A stretch of DNA of 64,000 nucleotides. Source: Amorphophallus konjac. Lineage: Eukaryota; Streptophyta; Magnoliopsida; Alismatales; Araceae. Shown piece by piece: positions 55,847-64,000 of this stretch. The translations under genes were made by a program, and so were the position numbers. The stretch is from positions 124,001 through 188,000 of the forward strand of contig JAHNEJ010003546.1 of the NCBI GenBank assembly GCA_022559845.1, written 5' to 3'. The first letter of the stretch is position 1. Each line of letters opens with the position of its first letter. Under the pieces are notes generated by a model. It was given only the letters and a program-made list of their open reading frames with translations. It did no database searches and was not told where the DNA came from.

Positions 55847-58800
55847 TGTGGATGCCAAAAAAATGACGATGATGGTGATGGCGACATTCGCGTCTACACA
55901 TTAGAGCGCGAGTCGAAGACAGAAATGCCGAATAAACCTCATGCCTCGCCCGATCAGGACGAGAACTCACTTGGTGGTCCGCTATCCGCTAAGGAAGCCC
56001 CCTAAGCAGAAGATACAGCTACAAGGCTCCGACCAGCCATGCCGAGAGCTGAATCAGAGAAGAGTCGGGAACTCCGGCACAGTCTCGGCATGCACCGAAA
56101 GTCACGCAGAATCTGGGACCGAGTCCCAGAGGCTACAAACGGAATATTATAGAGGTCACACATCGCAACCGGAGCATGCCGGGAATGTCAACATTCATAA
56201 CAAACAGCCTCGACTTTGGAAAGAATCCGTTCCGTGCTTAAAACGGCGCGGGAGGGCCTTAAAGCGGCACGCCTTAAAACGGCGCGCCCCCTTGCTAAAC
56301 GGCGCGCCCCCTTGCTAAAACGGCATGGCCAAACCGGCGCGCCCCTCTCCCTTGAATGGCCCAATTCCGGCGCGCCCTCTCCCCTTGTTTAAACCGTTAA
56401 AACGGCGCCACCTTTTGTATGCTATTACGGCATGGCCAGTTTGAAGGCCAAAAAGCATAATACGGCATGGCCATTTTGAAGGCCAAAAAGCATAATACGG
56501 CATGCCAATTACACTTGAGTTAAACCGGCGTGGTCACTATTCCCCCCGCGCCGTTTTAACCCCTCATCCTGTTCCCTGAAGCATTTCTACGGCGCGCTAC
56601 TTTTGGACAAGCCATCACCATATGCTCTTCTTAAAACGGCGCGTCGAATGAAATGAGTTTAACCTCATCCTGTCCCGTCTGCCGACCGATACTCTGTTCT
56701 GCATAAATGAGATGCACAGAACATTCAATGCCCCTGGTTCTGTCTCAACCTCCGTTCGACAGCACAGAAGCTTACTGGCGAAGCAACCCCCAGCAAACCT
56801 ACGAACATCTCGTCCTCGGACGAGCAACAGCGTACGGGACGAATCAACGGCGTCCAGCACAACGAGTCGACTCCTGACTTTGTTGCGGACGAGGTGGAAT
56901 TGGCAGGGACGCTCCGAGGCTGGCTGATATATATAGGGCAGCATTGTGAAGCAAAGAGAAGGGGGATGATCAAGAGAAGAAGGGAACAGAAGAAGAGAGA
57001 AAAGAAAAGAGAGAAGGGAGGAGAAGGAGCTACTGGCATCTGAGAGCTCCACGGTTCTGGGCTGAAGAAAAGAGAAAGAGGTAGGGGGCGAGAGTGAGAG
57101 GTGAGTTGGAGGGGGAGAAGCCAATGCTTCCCTCTCCCTCCTCCGTCTAATGCATCTCTCTTTCTCTCCATCGAATGTATTTTCCCTTTTTGGTTTGTAA
57201 CGCCTTCTCTTCTATTTTATCTGTATCAAGTTTCCTTCCCCGTTGTGTGGGTGAATAAAAGAAGAAAAGTCTGTTTTGCAACTCTTGTGTTCTCTGTTCC
57301 ATTCTCTGCTCCGTCTTCTCATTCTCCGGTCATCCCTGGCCCTTGAGGGCTGCCCTTCCATGGCATGACCCACAAAGGTACCCACTGTCGGATGAACATT
57401 CATTGCCCTACTGTGGCATAGATTCCGTCTCGCCCCGAATATCGTCGTCCATGAGTCGTGGTCGCTCTCGTAGGCTGGCCCTCGAGCGTTCCATACTCAT
57501 ACTCGGACTAACGGACTGCCGTGAGGCCGCTCCGCATTTTTGAGAGTTTACCCGGGAGTAATCCGCGTGGTGACTTTTGCTTCTCTCTGGCAAGCCCCGG
57601 TCTAGGGGAGGTGCTGCCCGATTTTCGCCAAGGCTAAGAACGCTCAACAACAGGTGAACGAGTTGAACTAATGAAGAACGAAGTGAGGCCTCTGTGAGCA
57701 AACTGCTTGAATAAAACTCTTAGACGTTCATACTGTTTTCGTCATAACAAACGATTAAAATGGTTAAAACTCTTGAAACCTCCTCATTACCAGCTTGATC
57801 TATCAACCGAACGGGCAAATCAACCCCTGAATCAATCCACGGGTGAAAGGAAAGGAAAACGCAGTAACAGAGCTCTGAAACACCCCCATATGGCTATCCC
57901 GGCGCGGGTTAAAACGGCGTGGTCATTGTTCCACCGCGCCGCTTCAACCCTCCTCACAAACCTCCCCATCTCTTTCTCTAGATGCTAAACGGCGCGCCCC
58001 AATCTCTCCTTGCCCTCCATATCCGGCGCGCCCCATTTCCCCCCTATTGAACGTTAAAACGGCGCGCCCCCAATCTCCCCATTCAACATTAAAACGGCGC
58101 GCCCATCTCCATCTTACCGAAGCCCAAAAACGGCGCGCCCCATTTATCCCCTATTGAACCTTAAAACGGCGCGCCCCATTTCTCCTCTATTGAACCTTAA
58201 AACGGCGCGCCCCATTTCTCCCCTATTCACCTTAAAACGGCGCCCCATTTCCTCCTGTCAAGACCCTAAATCGGCGCCATATTCTTCCTTCCCAATTCCG
58301 GCGTGCTTCCTTAACAAAAGGGGGTAAATGGCTAGTAAAAAAAAAGGAATGGAAAGGTTCAAAGGGAAATACAAGAGATCAATGCCATTAATAAAAGAAT
58401 GAACGAAAGGAGCTCCATCACCCGCGCCTTAATTGAATTTTTGTTCCGGGGCGCTGCCCCCGGAAACCCCCGCAAGGGGCGCTGCCCCCTTGACCCCGCG
58501 ACCTGACCGGGCAGGTCGAACCCCGCGACCTGACCGCGCAGGTCGATCCGCGTGTGAGGGCGCACGTTAGTAAGCTCGGGCTATGCACTTAATAATTCAC
58601 TCCCTCGGACTGGGTGCAAAGAGAAAACCGACGATGCCCTATGGTATCGGACGTGGTTTACGGAATTTCCGACATGGCCACAGTTCGAAATCATCTCCGG
58701 CCGACAGTCTATCAACTTGACCCGTTTCTACCGGGATCCAATTCCGTATTCTCATTAAACTTGCCTTGTTCGTGGCAGACATTCACGCGGTTTTGTCATC

Positions 58801-59206
58801 GTCTTTTATACTACAAGCACGGAGCTTCGTCCGAACATGAAGTGGCCCATGAGTGGCCGACATAGTCTGAACACTCACGTCCCAAGACGAGTTTCTAGCA
58901 TAGTTCGTCTTTCACTATCCTCCTGCATTATTAGTATTCTCTTTAGGCCGTAGGGCCCTTATTCCCGGCAATCAATCAAGGGTGTTCCCCCGTATGGGGG
59001 ATGTAAATAACGCCGTGGCCTTTATGGCACGGCGGGTTTCGGTCCCGACACGAACCACACAATTGTCTGATTAGTCAGATCGAGTGCACCATGGGCTTCC
59101 ACGAAGCCCGAATAAATCGTCACTTTATGACTGGCACGCCCACGCACTTAATAAACGCCAATAAACAAATAAACAACGATTTTATTAAATAAAAAGTGCG
59201 TCCACA
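55847..59206 (+). repeat. 3' LTR of element B (3360 bp)
   Basis: Near-identical to 40922-44275. Differences by eye: A/C at 41077/56002, six transitions in the last 340 bp, one base in an A-run, and several small indels in the GC-rich segment at about 58445-58500 (net +6). GGCGCGCC arrays and the hairpin series are retained, but a G-to-A change at 59127 breaks the last hairpin. Confidence 0.95.
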
Positions 59207-59211
59207 TATGA
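59207..59211. repeat. Target-site duplication TATGA, right copy
   Basis: Matches 40917-40921. Confidence 0.92.
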
Positions 59212-59576
59212 CAAGAAGTATAATATAAAAATTATAGTACCATGATATTACTGATTCCAAAGAAGGGTACGTTTCCCCACAACCGAATCTTTAGACAGAG
59301 ATTTAGAATAGTTTGAGTCTCAGAAATCAGGGTCCCTACATACCTAACCATGTAGAACCTATAGGGTGTTTGGGAGCATTTTTAATTTAAAAACTGTTTC
59401 TTCCTCAAAAATTATGTTACGTTGATTTTTAATATAACTTTTGAATTTTTTAAAAAGAAGTCCCAACCGTTTGGCAAAAATAACGTGCCACGGTTGCCCA
59501 GCGACCACTGCGACCTTCCCCACCGTCGAGTGACTGCAGCGCTCCGCCCCCTTTCCCCCCGAACCCTAGCCGCCAC
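59212..59576. other. AT-rich flank between elements B and D
   Basis: Continuous with the DNA left of 40917 before B inserted. No gene seen. Confidence 0.5.
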
Positions 59577-59749
59577 TGTTGTGCCTCTTAGGCACACGCA
59601 TGTGCTATGTCGCCTTGATGATAGCAATGCTATTTGGTTTTGATGATAGCAAGACAGTGAGTGCATTTGAGTGTATTTGATATTGTATTTTATTGATAGC
59701 AACATGACTATGACTGATATATTGTTTGTGTTAGACTTCTGTTATGTGC

Positions 59750-60295
59750 ATAGTCTATACATTGTGCATCATAGTGTTATGCAGTGTCTTGGTGAAGTCT
59801 ATACAGACTTCAGCGTCTCATTCTGCATCTTATAGCATGTCTATACATTGCATCGTGGCGTTTATGCTCTAAGTCTATACACTGCATAGCAAGCTCAAGG
59901 TCGATACATTGAGCGTCTCATGCATCATTCTTCTAAGTCCATACAGTGAACTGTAGCATGCATTTCTTTAAAGTCTATACACTGGATTGTGTAATTGTGC
60001 ATCATGCAAGTCTATACATTGGACTCTCGTTCAAGTCCATGCATTGTCTTAGGCTAAGTGTGTACAGCGCCTTAGGCAAAGTCTGTACAGCGTCAACGCA
60101 CTTCATTGGAAGTGTGTACATCGTCAACGCAAGTCTGTACATTGCTTCAGGAGCTTCAAGTCTACACATTGCTTCGCTTCATGAAGTCTGTACATCGCCT
60201 TCAATCTTCAAGTCTATACACTGGCTTATTCTTCAAGTATGTACAGCCGTTAGCATTGGACTTCATGTCTAGACATTGCACTGTAGCATTCAACG
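59750..60295 (+). repeat. AAGTCTATACATTG interspersed repeats in D LTR
   Basis: About 17 copies of AGTCTATACA(T/C)TG and variants (AGTCTGTACAGCG, AGTGTGTACATCG) at irregular 20-55-bp spacing with CATTC/TTCA spacers. Confidence 0.7.
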
Positions 60296-60985
60296 TCTTC
60301 GTGTTGTTTGTGTTATGTTTTCGTCTTCGTGTTGTTTTCAACTCGTGACGGTCTCTGTCTTCGTGTTGTGTTTACTTCGTGAACTTTTCTCTAAGTTCAA
60401 GCCCGTGTCTGTGCTGTCTCCATGTCATTTTTTCTTCGTGTCGGTTTCTATTTTTCGTCCTTGAGTTGTGGTCACCCCGTGTCATTTTCACCTCGTGCTG
60501 TTCTCATGACTTCGTGTCGTTTTCCTTCTCATGTCTTCGTGTCGTGTTTCTAAAGCAGCTCTAATAGTTCTGATGAACTTCGAGTCGTTTCCCTGTAGAC
60601 CTCGTGTCGTTCCTGTTTAGAAACCTCACCTCGTGTTGGTTACTGTTGTTTCTGTGTCTTCGTGTCGTGTTTCCCACACCGCGTGTCGTTGTCGCTTTGT
60701 GACCTTACCTCGTGTCGGTTACTGTTGCCTCTGTGTCTTCGTGTCGTTTTTGTTCCACTGCGTGCAGAACATTGTGTGCCAGCTCGTGTCGCTTTCTGTG
60801 TGCCAGCTCGTGTCGTTTCTGTGTGAACCTCGTGTCGCTTCTCTCTATCCTCTAGTTGCATCTCGTGTCATCTTTTATGTCTGGTTGTTTCACTTCGTGT
60901 CGTTCTCGTTTCACTTCGTGCTGTCTCTACGTCTGAGTCTTCTTTGTTATTTCTGTCTTCGTGTTGTTTCGTTCTAACCTCGTCC
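60296..60985 (+). repeat. CTTCGTGTCGTTT interspersed repeats in D LTR
   Basis: More than 20 copies of (T/C)TCGTGTCGTTT or CTCGTGT(C/T)G in T-rich DNA. Cys/Phe/Ser/Val-rich ORFs come from these repeats. Confidence 0.7.
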
Positions 60986-61211
60986 AGGTTTCTTCTAAAA
61001 TGCTGTTCTTCTGATAAGTCTATACAGAGTTGTTCTTTAAACTGATGACTTATCCGATACTCTGTTTAACAGGTGCTTTGATCGTGAAGCTTAAGGAGGG
61101 CACGTGATCCGAGGTTGAAGGACTGACAGAAAGCTGACACGTGGCCAAAAGTTCTGGGTGGGAAATGTGGAAGCCACACGCGCCCTGTGCTGCCCTCCTA
61201 CTAGCTGCTGT

Positions 61212-61218
61212 TATAAAA
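61212..61218 (+). promoter_or_regulatory. TATA box of element D LTR
   Basis: TATAAAA in TGCTGTTATAAAAGGAGG, followed by a purine-rich leader. Confidence 0.6.
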
Positions 61219-61609
61219 GGAGGTCTTCATCCACAGATGAAGATAGATCGAGTTGGCGAGAAGAAAAGTTTACACAGAGAGCCACGATCCAGATAGAGAG
61301 CAGAAGCGAAAAAGAGGAAAAGAGAAAGAGAAAGAGTGAAGAAAGAGAGTGAGATCGAGGGAGATCTGGTCTGAGAGAAGAAGAGAGGCAGAGAGCTCGA
61401 GAAGAGTGTGAAGAGAAGAAGAAGAGAGAGAGAGTGAGAAGGAGTTCGTTCCTCAGATCTTTGGTTCAAAACCAGATCTGAAGTTGCTCATTGTTGAGCT
61501 ATATTTTGTGCTTTATTGCTTCAGCTTTCCGTTGATGTCTTGTTCTATTTTCATTTTCCTTTATACATTTCTTCAAGCTGTTAGTCAGCGGATTGCAGAG
61601 GTGCTGCCT

Positions 61610-61815
61610 CTGGACGGCTAAGCTGTATTGCCCAGCGGTTTGCAGTGGAGGATTCCACTGGACAGCAAGCTGTGTTGCTCAGCGGGCAGTGGTGGATTCC
61701 ACTGGACGGGTAAGCTGTAATCCCCAGCGGTTGCAGTGGTGGATTCCACTGGACGGCAAGCTGTGAGGCCCAGCGGTTGTAGGCAAGCTGTGAGGCCCAG
61801 CGGTTTCAAGCTGTG
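61610..61815 (+). repeat. CCCAGCGGTTGCAGTGGTGG repeats in D LTR
   Basis: Four to five units of 40-60 bp share CAGCGG, TGGATTCCACTGGACGG and AAGCTGT. TGGATTCCA and CAGTGG...CCACTG make them self-complementary. Confidence 0.7.
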
Positions 61816-62125
61816 AGTCAGCAGGAAGCCACACTCGGGTTGAGTGTGGGGTGGATGTAGGTCTGCAGGACCGAACCACCTAAAAAACCCTTGTGCACTG
61901 TGGTTTGATTTGTTCATTTGTGCTTCCGCTAGATGAATGCATAGGGGCGCTCCATGTGTTTGCTAACTGGTCGAACATAATAGTTGATTAGCTTTCAGAT
62001 TTGGTAAATCTGTCTAGTTAGCTTCATAGTTCTATTTTGAGCGAAATTTTATATTGGGTGAAAGTTTTTTAAAAGGGTTATATTCATTCACCCCCCCTCT
62101 AAACACTAGCACCGAACCCAACAAT

Positions 62126-62137
62126 TGGTATCAGAGC
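62126..62137 (+). promoter_or_regulatory. Primer-binding site of element D (initiator-Met tRNA)
   Basis: TGGTATCAGAGC begins two bases after the LTR end CCCAACA. It is the usual copia primer site. Confidence 0.92.
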
Positions 62138-62307
62138 GGGTCTCTGATCTATCAGATCTAACAATCTGCAGAGGATCCTGCTGGTTTGTTTGGTGCTTTT
62201 CAGAGTGTGCTTTCTGTGTTCGTAGCTTTGATTCTCCGTCTTAGTGCTTTGTCTTGCTTATTTGGTTTAGGTGCTTCAATTTGTTCTGAGCTTTCAGATT
62301 GTTTGCA

Positions 62308-64000
62308 ATGGAGCCAATCGTGCTGAAGGCTAGCTCCAGCAAAGCAAACAGATCCAGCCACAGTGGATCATCAAGCGAGAAAAGTAGTCTCTCGCGGTCT
62401 GAAATTGATGAAGACTACATGGGAATGGTGATTAGTAAGTTCAGGAAATTTCTGAGAACGAGAGAAGGAAAGTTTGATGGTGGCAACCAGCAAACAAGGT
62501 ATAACTCTAATCCTGCCAAGATTGCTGACACTAATGTTTGCTACAAATGCAGGAAGGCTGGTCACACGAAGGATGATTGTCCAGAGGTATTGAAACTCAA
62601 AGGGAACACCTCGGACATTGATAGAGAAGGAAGAAAGTCAATATGCTTAATGGCCAACCGGGATGATGAGGAATCCTCATCCAAGGTAAATTCTGAATCT
62701 GAATCAGATGGATACTCTTTCGATGAACTGATAGTGATGTATGAAGATTTGTTCAAAGTATCCAAGAAATTAAAATCTGAAAACAAGAAATTGAGAAAAG
62801 AAGTGAAAACTTTGAAATCTGAAAAGGAGCACATTAGAGAAGATAATTCTTGTAAAGCTTGTGTTATCCTGGAAGAAATGATAAATGAGCTTGATTCTGA
62901 TCATAACTTACAAAAGGAACAAATCAAATCTCTAAAAGAAGAAAATGCTTATCTGGAGGAACAAAATAAAAAACTAATGGTTCTTAACACTGTTTTCTCT
63001 GAAAGATGGATGACAATTGAAAAAGAGAAATCAGTATTGAAAGAGTGTATCAATTGCAGTGACGAAGAAATTGCTAGATTTTTAATACACACTGCTGATT
63101 TGGAAAAAGAAATTGATTTGTTAAAAGAAAAACTGGCTGGTTATGAGAAGGAGAAAGTTGATTCAGAAAATCTTATAATCTCCTTGGAAAGTAAAATTAC
63201 TGAGCTGAATAGTACTTCATCTAAGGTTGATAAGGATAAAGGTAAAATGAAAATATCCTCTGAAGATGAAGTAAGTGATCAATGTGAAGGGATTGATAAC
63301 ATTTCTGAAATTAAGCAAGCTAAGAAGAAAGAGCTGTGCACCACTTTTATTCGTAGCTCTGGCTTAGCTAGCACTTCAACCTCTTCTTCATATGTGTATG
63401 CTGTTCAGGAAATTCAAAAACGAAATGAAAATCAGAAAACCCCGAAAATTCAAAGGAACTATCAGCATGCTAAAAACTCATCTACTAAGTGCCATGTTTC
63501 AAAGAAATTTAATGGTTCTTGTTCTTGTCATTATTGTGGTAAGCATGGACACTGTATGAGTGAGTGTTTTGTGATGAAACAAGATGATAGAAAGCATGCT
63601 AGAAAAGTTCTGTCTGATCAGAAAAATGGTAATCTGAATGTTAAAGAATTTCATGCTAGAAACCATGATTCTAAGAAAAAGAATCTAAAGTGTTTTTGTT
63701 GTGGGAAGTATGGCCATACAGTCAAGGACTGTTGGCATGTTCAGAAGAATCATGTTAACTCCCATGTTTTTAAATTCTCTGCAAAACATTTTGAAAAACT
63801 TGCATGTTTTAACTGTGGGAAGCCAGGTCATAGAGCGGCTGATTGCTGGCTGGATGATTCTGGTAAACATAATTTTAATTCTGGTAATAAACATGTTCAT
63901 GCATATGCACTTAGAACTCCTGCTCATAGGAATGTGCATAAAATAAACTTCAGAACTGCTGCATCATGCCACTATTGTGGTCAGCTTGGTCACTCTATGG
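62308..64000 (+). CDS. Element D Gag (-Pol), N-terminally shortened, continues past window
   Basis: Open for 564 codons from ATG 62308 to the window edge without a stop. A Ser-rich start (MEPIVLKASSSKANRSS) leads into DEDYMGMVISKFRKFLRTRE, which in SIRE Gags sits just before the first knuckle. Knuckle 1 is at 62539-62580 (CYKCRKAGHTKDDC). Then come about 200 residues of Lys/Glu/Leu-rich coiled coil (62700-63230) and knuckles 2-5 at 63526-63567, 63691-63732, 63805-63846 and from 63967. The large N-terminal Gag domain (UBN2 type) expected before residue 78 is missing. Gag binds RNA through the knuckles; without UBN2, particle assembly may need help from another copy (inference). Confidence 0.8.
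   Translation, partial: MEPIVLKASSSKANRSSHSGSSSEKSSLSRSEIDEDYMGMVISKFRKFLRTREGKFDGGNQQTRYNSNPAKIADTNVCYKCRKAGHTKDDCPEVLKLKGNTSDIDREGRKSICLMANRDDEESSSKVNSESESDGYSFDELIVMYEDLFKVSKKLKSENKKLRKEVKTLKSEKEHIREDNSCKACVILEEMINELDSDHNLQKEQIKSLKEENAYLEEQNKKLMVLNTVFSERWMTIEKEKSVLKECINCSDEEIARFLIHTADLEKEIDLLKEKLAGYEKEKVDSENLIISLESKITELNSTSSKVDKDKGKMKISSEDEVSDQCEGIDNISEIKQAKKKELCTTFIRSSGLASTSTSSSYVYAVQEIQKRNENQKTPKIQRNYQHAKNSSTKCHVSKKFNGSCSCHYCGKHGHCMSECFVMKQDDRKHARKVLSDQKNGNLNVKEFHARNHDSKKKNLKCFCCGKYGHTVKDCWHVQKNHVNSHVFKFSAKHFEKLACFNCGKPGHRAADCWLDDSGKHNFNSGNKHVHAYALRTPAHRNVHKINFRTAASCHYCGQLGHSM

Larger units (their letters stand above)
40922..59206 (+). mobile_element. Element B: complete, very young Ty3/gypsy Tat-lineage retrotransposon (18,285 bp)
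   Basis: TG...CA LTRs of 3354 and 3360 bp, TATGA target duplicate, PBS, an upstream ORF, an unbroken gag-pol frame (45527-54127), an A/G tract, hairpin repeats and PPT. By eye the LTRs differ by seven substitutions and a few homopolymer or short indels in 3.35 kb (about 0.2%), so it inserted recently. The gag-pol is close to that of A, but the 3' region is only 1.7 kb and lacks the antisense PMD gene. It is the only element here that looks fully coding-competent. Confidence 0.95.
59577..62123 (+). repeat. 5' LTR of element D (left end uncertain)
   Basis: The right end is firm: CCCAACA followed by the PBS. The body has two repeat zones (59750-60300 and 60300-60980), a TATA box at 61212, a purine-rich leader (61230-61450) and GGTGGATTCCACTGGACGG units near 61620-61810. 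Confidence 0.6.
59577..64000 (+). mobile_element. Element D: Ty1/copia SIRE/Maximus-like, 5' part only
   Basis: An LTR-like unit ending CCCAACA, an initiator-Met PBS and a Gag with a long charged coiled coil and several CCHC knuckles fit the SIRE/Maximus lineage. The element continues beyond the window. The left end (TGTTGTG at 59577) is my best guess because it pairs roughly with the CCCAACA end; it has no target duplicate to confirm it. Confidence 0.75.

Noticed and set aside
62126..62137. tRNA-like text
   Set aside because: Only the 12-nt primer complement, no tRNA cloverleaf.

Overview
This is nuclear DNA of a seed plant, almost certainly a large repeat-rich genome. Nearly all of it is LTR retrotransposons, several nested. 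I see no ordinary host gene. The lineages (Ty3/gypsy Tat with two RNase H domains, a Tekay/Del-type chromovirus, Ty1/copia SIRE-like) are plant-specific. Primer sites match plant initiator-Met tRNA in two elements. I cannot name the species.

Layout. 1-23516: element A, a very large decayed Tat element entering from the left edge. Its gag-pol (1-9249) has three in-frame stops and one frameshift, and a 2.76 kb solo LTR (1175-3937) sits in its protease. Between integrase and the 3' LTR (20020-23516) lie 10.8 kb of accessory DNA: tandem repeats and an antisense, apparently multi-exon plant-mobile-domain (PMD)-like gene (10606-16418). 23517-34301: unclassified GC-rich DNA split by element C (23731-33511, minus strand), a complete Tekay-like chromovirus with TSD GTGAA. 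34302-40916: older AT-rich DNA with a probable LTR remnant, a palindromic repeat cluster and a copia RNase H fossil. 40922-59206: element B, a complete, very young Tat element of 18.3 kb with TSD TATGA and an unbroken gag-pol frame of more than 2,800 codons. 59577-64000: the start of a SIRE-like copia element D whose Gag lacks its usual N-terminal domain and runs off the window.

How parts work together. In each element the LTR supplies promoter and terminator, the PBS and PPT prime the two DNA strands, Gag packages the RNA, and Pol cuts, copies and integrates. A and B share one gag-pol type, but only A carries the antisense PMD gene; B has 1.7 kb of hairpin repeats there. B looks potentially autonomous, C is nearly intact (one frameshift, one stop), and A is dead.

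Most notable: (1) the last ~230 bp of three diverged Tat LTRs hold a series of hairpins whose stems change in a compensatory way, followed by an 11-nt copy of the primer-binding site inside the LTR; (2) the 3' repeat arrays of A and B are tandem hairpins with variable stems around a conserved loop core; (3) the antisense intron-containing PMD gene adjoins an LTR-like block in antisense; (4) Pol of A and B carries a second gag-like zinc-knuckle module between protease and reverse transcriptase.
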